Shown in pieces: positions 16,238-24,235 of a stretch of 64,000 nucleotides of DNA. Position 1 is the stretch's first letter; the number at the start of each line of letters is the position of its first letter. The notes beneath the pieces were generated by a model. That model had not been told where the DNA came from, searched no databases, and saw only the letters and a list, made by a program, of their open reading frames with translations. Source of the DNA: Luteimonas rhizosphaericola (GTDB taxonomy: Bacteria > Pseudomonadota > Gammaproteobacteria > Xanthomonadales > Xanthomonadaceae); the NCBI RefSeq assembly GCF_029888045.1, contig NZ_JARXRN010000028.1, forward strand, positions 356,855 through 420,854, in the 5' to 3' direction. Position numbers and translations under genes: made by a program.

Positions 16238-17130
16238 GCGCGCGCGCTCCGCATCGCGATCCCGGCGTCGAGCGAGAATACCGACTGCGCCACGATCGCC
16301 TCGAGGTTGCGCTGGTGCCACTCGCGTTCGAACGCCACCGGGACCACGCCCGGCGCCAGGCAGTCCTCGATCGCGATCGCGGCGATGCGTGCGTCCGGAT
16401 CGCGTGCGTCGACGCGGATCGCCACCACCGCCGACGCCAGCCGGTCGAGGTAGTGCAGCGCGTGCCCGAGCACCTCGCCACCGAACCGGCCGATGTGCCC
16501 GCCGACCACGGTGCCGCGGCCGAACTGCCGCATGCGTCCGATCGCGGTCCGGACCTGGGCCGGATCCGCCCTGGACAGGTAGACGATGCGGCCGACGATA
16601 TTGTCGCCGGCGCACACCAGGTCGGCGCTGGGTACGTCCACGCTGAGGTGGTCCATCGTCTTGCCCGGATTGTGCAGCAACCGCAGCTCGTGCCGGCCCC
16701 AGCGGATGCGCAGCGCGGAGTCGAACACCAGCTCCGGGTCGCGGTAGACCGCGTCGTCGCGCCGGTTCTGGGACAGGAACGCATGGCGGTGGTTGCGGTG
16801 CGCGATCACCGTCGCCTGCGGGAACAACGGCAGCGCGGCGAGGTGGTCGCTCATGAAATGCGTCGCGGCGATCACTCGCACCGTCTTGCCCATCTGGTCG
16901 CACAGCACGTGGCGCAGCCATCGCGCATCGTCCGCGCTGGCGAGCGCGTCGACCAGCAGCACGCCGTCGCCGTCGATGAACGCGGTGGCCACCGACTGGT
17001 ACGCGTCGCCGACGAACAGGTGGATGTCGCGTTCGATCCGTTCGTGTTGCATCGCGTGCACCGTGCGGGATTGGAGGCCGCCATCCTCGGTGCCGGTCGC
17101 GGTCGCGGCAAACGACATGTTTTCGTCCAC
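16234..17130 (-). CDS. MBL-fold protein with altered metal site
   Basis: A 298-residue cytoplasmic protein (a start at 17118, MSFAATATG, is possible). The beta-lactamase fold is recognisable: GVLLVDALASADDARWL, then ATHFMSDHLAALPLF, LLHNPGKTMDHLSVDVP, VCAGDNIVGR and VVGGHIGRFGG. Two usual histidines are missing: HxHxDH reads HFMSDH, and the GHT motif reads GKT. Asp and the other His remain, so metal binding may be mononuclear or lost. Translationally coupled to the Tat-exported MBL gene and divergent from a LysR gene. Confidence 0.82.
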   Translation of the reverse strand: MDENMSFAATATGTEDGGLQSRTVHAMQHERIERDIHLFVGDAYQSVATAFIDGDGVLLVDALASADDARWLRHVLCDQMGKTVRVIAATHFMSDHLAALPLFPQATVIAHRNHRHAFLSQNRRDDAVYRDPELVFDSALRIRWGRHELRLLHNPGKTMDHLSVDVPSADLVCAGDNIVGRIVYLSRADPAQVRTAIGRMRQFGRGTVVGGHIGRFGGEVLGHALHYLDRLASAVVAIRVDARDPDARIAAIAIEDCLAPGVVPVAFEREWHQRNLEAIVAQSVFSLDAGIAMRSARA

Positions 17131-17142
17131 GGATTAGGAAAA

Positions 17143-17154
17143 GTATCCTGATAC
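17143..17154. promoter_or_regulatory. Small palindrome in the MBL/LysR divergent promoter
   Basis: GTATC-CT-GATAC is a perfect 5-bp-arm dyad ending one base before the LysR start codon, in the only 25 bp between the two divergent genes. Such placement fits an autoregulatory LysR site, although the classical T-N11-A form is not obvious. Confidence 0.45.
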
Positions 17155-17155
17155 G

Positions 17156-18097
17156 ATGCGGCGGTCCCGTGGTCCGAGTGCGTCGGTGAAGCCCCGCCAT
17201 CCCGCCCCCCTCAATGCGCTGCGTGCGTTCGAAGCGGCCGCGCGCTGCCTGAGTTTCCAGGCGGCAGCCGCGCAGCTGTTCGTCACCCCGGCCGCGGTCA
17301 GCCACCAGGTGAAGCGGCTGGAGGCCTGGCTCGGGGTGCCGCTGTTCCGGCGCGGGCACCGCGCGGTGGCGCTGACCCGCGAGGGCGAGGCGCTGGCGAC
17401 CTCGCTGCACGCGCTGTTCGGCCAGCTCGACCTCGCGCTCGATCGCGCGATGGACGCCGGCAATGCCGACCTGCGCGTGAGCACGGTCGAGTCGTTCGCC
17501 GCGAAATGGCTCGCGCCGCGCCTGCACCGGTTCCATCGCGACCACCCCGGGGTGCGGTTGCGCATCGAGACCGGCGACGGGCATGCGGTGCCCGGGCGCG
17601 ACGGCGTCGACGTCGCGATCCGCTACGGTCGTGGCGGCTGCCGTGGCGTGCGCAGCGAGCGGCTGTTGCCCGCGCCGGTGTTCCCGGTCTGCGCGCCCGG
17701 CATGGCCGGGGATCCGTCGCGACCGATGGCCAGGCCGTCGGACCTGCGGCACCACGTGCTGGTCCACGACGCAAGCGCCGAGGGCCGTGCGGGGGTCCCC
17801 GACTGGCGCGCATGGCTCGATGCCGCCGGCGCCACGCGCGTGCGCGCCGCCGCGGGGCCGGTGCTGGGCGGCATGCATCTCGCGCAGGAGGCCGCCATCG
17901 CGGGCCTCGGCGTCGCACTCGGCATCGGGCCGCTGGTCGCGGACGACCTGCAGCGCGGCCGGTTGTCCAGGCCCTTCGGGCTCGCGCTCGACAACGCCTA
18001 CGCGTTCTGGCTCGTGCGCCCGCCCGGCGAGGACGCGCCGCCAGCGGTCGATGCATTCTGCAACTGGCTTCGGCACGAGAGCGAAGCGTCGCGTTGA
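17156..18097 (+). CDS. LysR-family regulator, GcvA-like
   Basis: A 313-residue protein with a short basic N-terminal tail and then PLNALRAFEAAARCLSFQAAAAQLFVTPAAVSHQVKRLE, the GcvA/AmpR-type HTH. The effector domain shows DLRVSTVESFAAKWLAPRL and VDVAIRYGRG. This branch includes regulators of glycine cleavage and beta-lactamase genes. Start codons of this gene and of the MBL-fold gene are only 25 bp apart, so it almost certainly controls that operon. Confidence 0.93.
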   Translation: MRRSRGPSASVKPRHPAPLNALRAFEAAARCLSFQAAAAQLFVTPAAVSHQVKRLEAWLGVPLFRRGHRAVALTREGEALATSLHALFGQLDLALDRAMDAGNADLRVSTVESFAAKWLAPRLHRFHRDHPGVRLRIETGDGHAVPGRDGVDVAIRYGRGGCRGVRSERLLPAPVFPVCAPGMAGDPSRPMARPSDLRHHVLVHDASAEGRAGVPDWRAWLDAAGATRVRAAAGPVLGGMHLAQEAAIAGLGVALGIGPLVADDLQRGRLSRPFGLALDNAYAFWLVRPPGEDAPPAVDAFCNWLRHESEASR

Positions 18098-18246
18098 GGA
18101 GCCGACGTGCGGGCGCAGCCGCCGCGTCGACGACCGCCGGTCGGAAGGCCCACGCCCCTCACGCGAGGGTCCAGGCGCGGATGTTACGGTCGATGTCCGC
18201 GTATTCGACAGGACGCCTCCTGCCTGCCGCGCTGTGGAGAGCGCCC

Positions 18247-18651
18247 ATGACCCGCATCCGATCGCCCGGGCCGAGCCCCCTGCCCCCGGTCCACGATGCC
18301 GCCGCGTCCGGTCGGGGCGCCACGCCGGATGAGCGGTCCGCGGATCGCCCTCCCGCCACCGCCTTCCACGCTGCCCCGAGCGATGTCTCCCGCGCGCCCG
18401 GGCCCGACGACGCCTACGTCCTCCGCGCCGGCGACATCACGCTCGAACAGCTGCTGGACCGCCTGCGCAGCAGCGCCCGCGACCCCGGCTCGCACCGGGC
18501 CGCCGCACCGCTGATGGCGCTGATCGCGTCCGACATCCGCGCCGGGCTCCAGGCGCGGCCGACCGGCCTGCCTCGCAATCCCGCGCGATCCCTCCGTGCG
18601 TGGCGCGAACGCTACAACGGGCTGGGACGCGACCTGCAGGATCCCGCATGA
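18247..18651 (+). CDS. Hypothetical protein
   Basis: A 134-residue protein with a long disordered Pro/Ala/Ser-rich first half and a helical second half (DITLEQLLDRLRSSARDPGS, then MALIASDIRAGLQARPTG). An in-frame ATG lies at 18181. No family recognised. It precedes the histidine kinase by 69 bp in the same direction and might be a small signalling partner, but this is only positional. Confidence 0.55.
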   Translation: MTRIRSPGPSPLPPVHDAAASGRGATPDERSADRPPATAFHAAPSDVSRAPGPDDAYVLRAGDITLEQLLDRLRSSARDPGSHRAAAPLMALIASDIRAGLQARPTGLPRNPARSLRAWRERYNGLGRDLQDPA

Positions 18652-18720
18652 TCCCCACCGCGCCCGGTTCGCGAGCAGCGGCACCCCGCATGCCGCACCC
18701 GGCACACCAGGCCCCCGCCG

Positions 18721-19863
18721 ATGCTGCATGAATTCCTCGCCCGCCATCGCGGCGAACTGATCGACCGCTGCCGCGCGAAGGTCCTGCTGCGCGCGGCAGG
18801 CGCGCGGACCAGCGTCGGTGGCGACCATGCCCACGGCATCCGGGTGTTCATCGACCAGCTGGTGGCCACGATGCGCGCCGAGCACATGCCCGGGGCCCCG
18901 CACCCGCCCTCGCCGGACGCGGCCGCGCTGCCCACCCTGGGCGAATCGGCCACCCTGCACGGGCGCGAACTCATGCGCGGCGGATTCACGGTGGAAGAGG
19001 TCGTGCACGACTACGGCGATCTCTGCCAGGCGATCACCGACCTGGCATTCGAACGCGACGAGCCGGTCACCGTGCACGAGTTCCGCATCCTCAACCGCTG
19101 CCTGGACGATGCCATCGCCTGCGCCGTGACCGAGTACGGCCACCAGCACGACATCGCGGTGGCGGCCGACCACCTGGGCTCGACCAGCCTGCGGCTGGGC
19201 ATGCTCGCCCACGAGTTGCGCAACCAGCTGTGCACCGCGACGCTGGCCCTGTCGGTCATCAAGCAGGGCAAGGTCGGCGTCTCCGGCGGCACCGGCAAGG
19301 TGCTCGAGCGCGCCCTCACCGGCCTGGGACAGCTGATCGACCGATCGCTGGCCGAGGTGCGCGCCACCGCCGGCACCGCGGTGCATCGCACGCTGCTGCC
19401 GCTGGCCGAATTCATCTACGAGGCGCGCATCATCGCCTCGCTGGGCGCGGCGCAACAGGGCGGGCGCATGGTGGTCCCCGACATCGCGCCCACGCTGGCC
19501 ATCCTCGCCGATCGGGACTTGATGCAGGCCGCCGTCGGCAACCTGCTGCAGAACGCGTTCAAGCATTCGCCGCCCGGCGCCGAGATCACCCTGACCGCGC
19601 GCGCGGCCGGCGACCGCATCCTGATCGAGATCCGGGACCAGTGCGGCGGGCTGCCCGTCGGCGCCGCCGGGCGCATGTTCTCGCCGTACACCCAGCTCGG
19701 CGCCGACCGCAGCGGCGTGGGTCTGGGCCTGTCCATCTCCAAACGCAGCGTGGAGGCGAACCAGGGCCAGTTGCGCGTGCGCGACCTGCCCGGCCAGGGC
19801 TGCATCTTCACCATCGACCTGCCGCGGCATCGGACGGCACGCCCGCCGCTACCGGTGCACTGA
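18721..19863 (+). CDS. Soluble sensor histidine kinase
   Basis: A 380-residue protein with no membrane segment. Residues about 1-150 are an all-helical sensor region resembling the RsbRD N-terminal domain (FLARHRGELIDRCRAKV, VEEVVHDYGDLCQAI). The phosphoacceptor is H164 in MLAHELRNQL; the ATPase domain has the N box NLLQNAFKHSPPG, DQCGG and GVGLGLSISKRSVE. Likely partner: the CheY-like receiver 340 bp downstream. Confidence 0.9.
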   Translation: MLHEFLARHRGELIDRCRAKVLLRAAGARTSVGGDHAHGIRVFIDQLVATMRAEHMPGAPHPPSPDAAALPTLGESATLHGRELMRGGFTVEEVVHDYGDLCQAITDLAFERDEPVTVHEFRILNRCLDDAIACAVTEYGHQHDIAVAADHLGSTSLRLGMLAHELRNQLCTATLALSVIKQGKVGVSGGTGKVLERALTGLGQLIDRSLAEVRATAGTAVHRTLLPLAEFIYEARIIASLGAAQQGGRMVVPDIAPTLAILADRDLMQAAVGNLLQNAFKHSPPGAEITLTARAAGDRILIEIRDQCGGLPVGAAGRMFSPYTQLGADRSGVGLGLSISKRSVEANQGQLRVRDLPGQGCIFTIDLPRHRTARPPLPVH

Positions 19864-20202
19864 TCCCGGAGCGGCCATGCGCGCGGCGAGGCCCGCCGGA
19901 CCGGACGCGTGCGAACACAGGCTGGCGCGTCTGCGCGTCCGCCGTCGGTGACGGACCCGCATCCGTCCGAACTCCCGCGGGTGCGCGCGCTCGCCGCGCG
20001 CGCGGGCTCACCACGACCGGTGTCCGGGCAGGCCGGGGCCTCGTGGCTTGGGACCTAGGCCGCGAGGCGTGGCCAGCGCGCTCTCGGACCGCCATCGTGT
20101 CCGGTCCCGCATGCTGCGGCGCACCAACGATCGCGCTCAAGCATCCGTCATGGCGGCCGCTATCGCAGGCATGCCCACTGGGCGCCCGATCAGGAGACCG
20201 CG
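19864..20202. other. 339-bp intergenic region before the CheY-like gene
   Basis: GC-rich and without a gene. It holds a FliA-type promoter at 20137-20163 (separate entry) and the AGGAGA ribosome site of the receiver gene at 20192-20197; nothing else is recognised. Confidence 0.6.
20137..20163 (+). promoter_or_regulatory. FliA (sigma-28)-type promoter
   Basis: TCAAG (20137-20141), exactly 14 bp, GCCGCTAT (20156-20163). The consensus is TMAAG-N14-GCCGATAA, so spacing is exact and six of eight -10 bases match. The receiver gene starts 40 bp further on. Flagellar sigma control would fit a chemotaxis-type receiver and phosphatase pair. Confidence 0.6.
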
Positions 20203-20571
20203 ATGACCGCACGACCCACCGTGCTGCTGTGCGACGACTCACGCGCGCTGCGCATGCTCGCCGCCGGCCAGCTCGGCGAAGCCGGATTCGACGTGGTCGG
20301 CGAGGCCGGCAACGGCCTCGAGGCCGTGACGCAGTACCAGGCGCTGCGCCCGGACCTGGTGCTGCTGGACCTGGTGATGCCCGAGTGCGACGGCCGCCAG
20401 GCGCTGGCGCGCATCCTCGAGCACGATCCGCAAGCCAGGGTGGTGATCCTCAGCTCGCTCGGCGCGCAGGGCGACATCGCCGACTGCCTGCGTCTGGGCG
20501 CGCGCTCCTACCTGCAGAAGCCCATCGACCCCGAGGCGATGGAACGCGTGCTCCACCAGGTGCTCGCCTGA
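20203..20571 (+). CDS. CheY-like single-domain response regulator
   Basis: A 122-residue receiver domain only. Acidic pocket D11-D12 (LLCDDSRALRML), phosphoacceptor D56 (LVLLDLVMPECDG), the conserved Ser in VVILSSLG and K106 in YLQKPIDP. No output domain, so it acts by protein contact like CheY. The next gene, 36 bp downstream, encodes a CheX-type phosphatase domain that would dephosphorylate it; the kinase upstream is a candidate donor. Confidence 0.95.
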   Translation: MTARPTVLLCDDSRALRMLAAGQLGEAGFDVVGEAGNGLEAVTQYQALRPDLVLLDLVMPECDGRQALARILEHDPQARVVILSSLGAQGDIADCLRLGARSYLQKPIDPEAMERVLHQVLA

Positions 20572-20607
20572 GCGCGACCCGACCGACCGTTTCCTAGAGG
20601 GCACACG

Positions 20608-21489
20608 ATGGCAGCGAAATTCCTGGGCCAGTTCCTGCTGGAACGCGGCGTGATCACCGCGCCGCAGCTGCTGGCCGCGATCGACGCGCAGCGCGCATCC
20701 AACCCCCTGCTCGGCGAACTGGCCGTGCGCAAGGGCTGGCTGGACGCCGCGCAGGCCCAGCGCATCCACCAGCGCCAGCGCGTGGAGGACCGCCGCTTCG
20801 GCGACATCGCGCTGGAGATGGGCGTGCTCGACCAGGACCGGCTCGATGCATTGCTCGAAGCGCAGAAGGCTGGGCGCAAGATGCTCGGCCAGGTACTGGT
20901 GGAGCAGGGCGTGATCGACGCCAGGCGCCTGCAGTCCGAACTCGCCCTGCATCGCGCAGACCAGGAGCAGGCGCGACACGCGCTCGAGAGCGTGGTCGCC
21001 AGCCATCCGGTGGGCGACCTGGCCACGAGCGCGATCGACCTGTGCGCGCGGCTGTTCCCGCGCATGCTCGGCAGCCAGTGCCTGCCGGCCGAGGTGCTGG
21101 CTCCGGACGAACTCGACGCCTGGCCGTGCGTGGCGCACGTGCGCGTGGAGGGCGACCATCCGCTCGGCATTGGCCTGGCCTGCGACCTGGCCGCCGCGCA
21201 TGCGCTGGCGTGCGCGCTGCTGCGCATCGCGCCGGAGCAGTGCGACGACGCGCTCGCGCTCGATGCGCTGGGCGAGATGGTCAACGTGCTGATGGGCTAC
21301 CTGGTGCGCGACGTGCTCGCCGACGAGGAATCCCGCTACCGCGCGCTGCCGCCGGATACGTCCATCGCGCCGGGCCTGCTCGCCGCCGACACCGGCCGCA
21401 GCCTGGCGGTCGGCATGGGCTCGCAGCTCGGCGCGTTCGTCCTGCTGGTCGACCGCCCCGCCGCCGCCGCGCGCGAACTGGCGGCGTAA
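20608..21489 (+). CDS. CheX/CheC-type phosphatase with N-terminal tandem repeats
   Basis: A 293-residue protein. Residues about 5-125 hold three copies of a unit of the type LGQFLLERGVITAPQLLAAI / FGDIALEMGVLDQDRLDALL / LGQVLVEQGVIDARRLQSEL, which resembles the MshEN/GspE N-terminal fold known for nucleotide or c-di-GMP binding. The C-terminal half is CheX-like, with the phosphatase motif E-x2-N in LGEMVNVLMGYL. It would dephosphorylate the adjacent CheY-like protein, possibly under a second signal sensed by the repeats. AGAGGG precedes the ATG. Confidence 0.82.
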   Translation: MAAKFLGQFLLERGVITAPQLLAAIDAQRASNPLLGELAVRKGWLDAAQAQRIHQRQRVEDRRFGDIALEMGVLDQDRLDALLEAQKAGRKMLGQVLVEQGVIDARRLQSELALHRADQEQARHALESVVASHPVGDLATSAIDLCARLFPRMLGSQCLPAEVLAPDELDAWPCVAHVRVEGDHPLGIGLACDLAAAHALACALLRIAPEQCDDALALDALGEMVNVLMGYLVRDVLADEESRYRALPPDTSIAPGLLAADTGRSLAVGMGSQLGAFVLLVDRPAAAARELAA

Positions 21490-21546
21490 CCGGCGCCAGG
21501 CCGGACACCACCGCCGGCTCGCCTGCGTGTCGGTCGGCATCGACTG

Positions 21547-21575
21547 CCCCGGGTCGCTGCGCTTACCCGAGCTAC
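21547..21575 (-). repeat. Degenerate REP element (type A)
   Basis: Read on the minus strand it starts GTAGCTCGGGTAAGCGCAGC, one or two changes from the GTAGCCCGGGTAAGCGCAGC family seen many times after 57 kb. GTAG at the head is the REP signature recognised by RAYT transposases. Confidence 0.7.
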
Positions 21576-21725
21576 GGGGCTTCGTGGTTGCAACGTCTTG
21601 CGTGTCGACCGGACTAGGCTGCAGGCCGCATCCCGGATGCGTTGCGATTGCTGGTCGCGCCGACGCCGTTGTTCCGGCGCTCGATCGATATCTTGGGATC
21701 GTAGCTTACGGGCGTGGTGTTGCAT

Positions 21726-21782
21726 CCCCGGGTGCGCTGCGCTTACCCGGGCTACGGGGCTACGGGGCTACGGGCTACGGGA
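21726..21782 (-). repeat. REP element plus GCTACGGG microrepeat
   Basis: A full type A REP (minus strand, GTAGCCCGGGTAAGCGCAGC at its head, 21755-21726) is followed on the plus strand by three near-perfect tandem copies of GGGGCTAC/GGGCTAC up to 21779, apparently slippage products of the REP end. Confidence 0.75.
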
Positions 21783-21846
21783 TTGATGTGCGCGTTAGTG
21801 CGGCAATGCGCGGCGCGTACGCCCCGAGGGCGAGGCCGGATAAACG

Positions 21847-21872
21847 AAAGGCGGGCCGAAGCCCGCCTTCCG
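21847..21872 (-). terminator. Terminator of the BON lipoprotein gene
   Basis: AAGGCGGGC and GCCCGCCTT arms with a TTCG-type tetraloop, followed in the minus direction by TTTCGTTTA. It lies 22 bp after the BON gene stop. Confidence 0.75.
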
Positions 21873-21893
21873 GTATCACGTCGCACGCCTGCC

Positions 21894-22370
21894 TTACTCG
21901 GCGGGGTTCACCGTCAGGCCGCTGGCGTCGACGTTGGTCACGCCCTCGATGCCCTGCGCGATCCGCGTCGCGGCGTCGATCTGCGCCTGGCTCTCGACGT
22001 CGCCGCGCAGCGTCACCGTGCCGTTGAGGGTGTCGACGTTGATGTCGAGACCCGATACCTCGGAGTCGGCGAGCAGCGAGGACTTCACCTTGGTAGTGAT
22101 CCAGGTGTCGTCGACCGGCTGGTCGGAATCCATGCCGTCGCCGGGGCCGGCGGACGCATCCATGCCGGCATCGGCGGTGGCGTCCATCGCGGGCTCGGCA
22201 GTGGTCGGGCCGACCGGCGGGGTGGCGGTCTGGTCGGCCTCGGCCGCAGGCGGGGTCATGTCGGCATCGGCCGTGGCATCGGCGTCGCGATCGGCGGCAC
22301 AGCCCACGGCGAACGCGAGCGCGGACGACAGGGCGATGGCGAGGGGAAGTCGGGTGGCGGAAATCTTCAT
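21894..22370 (-). CDS. BON-domain lipoprotein
   Basis: A 158-residue protein with a lipobox (SALAFAVGC, Cys near residue 23). A low-complexity Asp/Ala/Pro/Met-rich stretch (about 25-90) precedes one BON domain (WITTKVKSSLLADSEVSGLDINVDTLNGTVTLRGDV, then ATRIAQGIEGVTNVDASGL). BON domains bind phospholipid surfaces; single-domain members such as OsmY-like proteins serve envelope stress. Monocistronic with its own terminator. Confidence 0.9.
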   Translation of the reverse strand: MKISATRLPLAIALSSALAFAVGCAADRDADATADADMTPPAAEADQTATPPVGPTTAEPAMDATADAGMDASAGPGDGMDSDQPVDDTWITTKVKSSLLADSEVSGLDINVDTLNGTVTLRGDVESQAQIDAATRIAQGIEGVTNVDASGLTVNPAE

Positions 22371-22610
22371 GTCTGGTGCTCCATGGTCAAGGTCGGGACG
22401 GGGCGGAGTGTGGAGACGGCCCTGTCCACGAGGCGTGACTGCGAGGCGCAAGGCGTTAAACGTTCGTAAGCGGCGCGTGCAGGGAGTGATCCAGCGTTGG
22501 CGCCGGATTGATTTGCCCCCGCAATTGCGAGCCAGGGACTGAACAGCGCTTACGACGCGGCTGAATGAACTGGGGCGAAGGTTCAGGCAGCGCTGCCGAC
22601 GCGCACGTCA

Positions 22611-22754
22611 TCACCGCCCACCCTGCCGCTTCTCGGCCTTGTCGCCCGCGCCGGGATTGGACAGCTTGCCCGGGTGCGTGTCTTCCCGCTTGGGTGGCGG
22701 CGCCTTGTCCTGTTGCGATTTCCGCATGCTGTCGGGGGTCTGGGGCGTGCCCAT
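22611..22754 (-). CDS. Small basic hydrophilic protein (47 residues)
   Basis: The frame from ATG 22754 reads MGTPQTPDSMRKSQQDKAPP and continues with Lys, Pro and Gly-rich sequence to KRQGGR. It has no hydrophobic segment and looks intrinsically disordered, similar in style to small stress-linked proteins of Xanthomonadaceae. An AGGAGCACCGCG stretch just upstream on the coding strand gives a good ribosome site. No function is assigned. Confidence 0.55.
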   Translation of the reverse strand: MGTPQTPDSMRKSQQDKAPPPKREDTHPGKLSNPGAGDKAEKRQGGR

Positions 22755-22877
22755 CGCGGTGCTCCTGGGGTGGTTGCGCCTCAGCCTGCGCCGGCGGGAG
22801 TCACGCGCATGTGCAGAAGGCGACGCCGGCGCGTGGTCTTTGGCATCCCGGCGCCGGCGTCGCCTGATGTGCTGAGC

Positions 22878-23399
22878 TCAACCTGGCTGCGCGCGCGTCT
22901 GCGAAGGCGGCGCACCGGCGCGGTGGAAGTCCATCGTCCAGTTGGTTTCCCAGGTCGCGCCGTCGTCGGTGGAGAACGCCTGCTCCCAGCGCAGCTGGTC
23001 GGGGCCGACCTGCGACCACAGGAACCGCACGGTGATCGGCACCCCGCCGAAGACATCGGCGGCGAAGAACGCGCCCACGCCCTGGTCGAAGCGACCCACC
23101 ACCGGCACGTCGATGCGATCCGGGAAGCGTCCGTCGAGCCACCAGATCGACCACGTGTCGCGGCCCGGGTCGTAGGCGCGCAGTGCGACGGCGCGGAATT
23201 CGCCTTCCGGGAAGCGCAGCAGGTTGTCCTCGAGATTGCCGAAGCCGCCCAGGACCGCGTGCGTGGACATCTCGCCATCGAACTCGATCCACTCGGTGCA
23301 GCCGGCCAGTCGCTCGCGGAGCCGGCGGTGCCTGACCGTCCAGTCGCCGAAGACGAAGTCGAAATCGTGCGGCGCCGCAGGGTGTCGGTGCAGGGGCAT
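22878..23399 (-). CDS. DUF1579-like protein
   Basis: A 173-residue soluble protein, start preceded by AAGGAGAG. The pattern FDFVFGDWTVRHRRLRERL, EWIEFDGEMSTHAVLGGFGNLEDNLL, YDPGRDTWSIWWLDGR and WEQAFSTDDGATWETNWTMDF is that of lipocalin-like 'DUF1579' proteins. Binding a small ligand is plausible; no enzyme motif is visible. Confidence 0.75.
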   Translation of the reverse strand: MPLHRHPAAPHDFDFVFGDWTVRHRRLRERLAGCTEWIEFDGEMSTHAVLGGFGNLEDNLLRFPEGEFRAVALRAYDPGRDTWSIWWLDGRFPDRIDVPVVGRFDQGVGAFFAADVFGGVPITVRFLWSQVGPDQLRWEQAFSTDDGATWETNWTMDFHRAGAPPSQTRAQPG

Positions 23400-23460
23400 G
23401 GAACTCTCCTTCGTGGGTCGGATCCGGAAGAGACAGCGCGAGCTCGTTCGCGACGGTGGG

Positions 23461-23997
23461 CTACCAGGGCAGGCCGCCGAGGTCGATCACATCCGGCGCC
23501 GCCTGCGCACCGCTGGGATGCAGCAGCATGCAGCGCGCGGGCCATCGCTGCAGCGGCTGCCCGGGCTGCGCATAGCGGACCTCCGACGCCACCGCGCGCC
23601 AGCAGAGCCGTTCGTAGAACGGCACCAGCGCATCGGCGCACAGCAGCAGTCCGACCCGCGCATCCCAGCGGTCGAACCATGCCGGCGTGGTCTCGCGCAG
23701 CAGCCGCGAGGCCAGGCCGCGCCCCGTCCAGCCGGGCAGCGTGATCAGGTTGTTGAGGCCGGCCACGCGCACGTCGCGACCATCGAAGCGCACCGTCCGC
23801 ACGATCGCGTTGTAGAAGACGGCCAGCCGGCCCCCGTGCAGGCCGAGCACGGACCAGTCCGGCGTGGCCCACGCCGTCCGGCGCACGATCTCGAACCGGT
23901 CGAACGCCTGCGCCGCTGCCGCTGCCAGCTCCGCGCGGCGCGCATCGGGCAGGTCCGCGAACGGGGACACCTGGGTCTCGAGGCGGACTGAGGTCAT
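23461..23997 (-). CDS. GNAT-family N-acetyltransferase
   Basis: A 178-residue protein starting MTSVRLETQVSPFADL. The acetyl-CoA loop is LPGWTGRGLASRLLRET (motif A, R/Q-x2-G-x-G/A type), preceded by the VRVAGLNNLITL strand and followed by GLLLCADALVPFYERLCW. Substrate unknown; NodA-like acyltransferases share the general shape. Same strand as neighbours but separate by 61 bp. Confidence 0.82.
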   Translation of the reverse strand: MTSVRLETQVSPFADLPDARRAELAAAAAQAFDRFEIVRRTAWATPDWSVLGLHGGRLAVFYNAIVRTVRFDGRDVRVAGLNNLITLPGWTGRGLASRLLRETTPAWFDRWDARVGLLLCADALVPFYERLCWRAVASEVRYAQPGQPLQRWPARCMLLHPSGAQAAPDVIDLGGLPW

Positions 23998-24019
23998 TGC
24001 GTCTCCGGCCGATGCCACG

Positions 24020-24235
24020 CTACGCGGACCCTTCCGGCGTGCCCCGGGCACGGTACGGCAACACGAACAGGTACAGGCCCGACGGCAACAGCAGCGCCAG
24101 CGGCAGCAGTGGCGCGTAGGTGATCCACGGAGGTGGCGGCCCGACTGCCATCGCCGCGAAGTTGGCGACCACCGTCAGCACGAACAGCATCGAAACCCAG
24201 CGGTGCAGCTGGCGGATGACGCGGCCGGCGCTCAT
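24020..24235 (-). CDS. Small two-helix membrane protein
   Basis: A 71-residue protein with two hydrophobic helices (MLFVLTVVANFAAMAVG and YAPLLPLALLLPSGLYLFV). Its ATG overlaps the stop of the VOC gene (ATGA), so it is the third gene of an AraC-VOC-membrane operon. Similar small proteins accompany glyoxalase-like genes in related genomes as far as I recall; function unknown. Confidence 0.75.
   Translation of the reverse strand: MSAGRVIRQLHRWVSMLFVLTVVANFAAMAVGPPPPWITYAPLLPLALLLPSGLYLFVLPYRARGTPEGSA

Larger units (their letters stand above)
21490..21893. other. Intergenic region with degenerate REP elements
   Basis: This 404-bp gap has no gene. It contains a degenerate REP unit at 21547-21575, a better copy at 21726-21755 trailing into a GCTACGGG microrepeat, and the terminator of the BON lipoprotein gene at its right end. 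Confidence 0.7.

Noticed and set aside
15374..18076. A 900-codon minus-strand frame covering both MBL genes and the LysR gene
   Set aside because: Only the part from 16237 leftwards is a protein of recognisable family; the rest is antisense to coding sequence.
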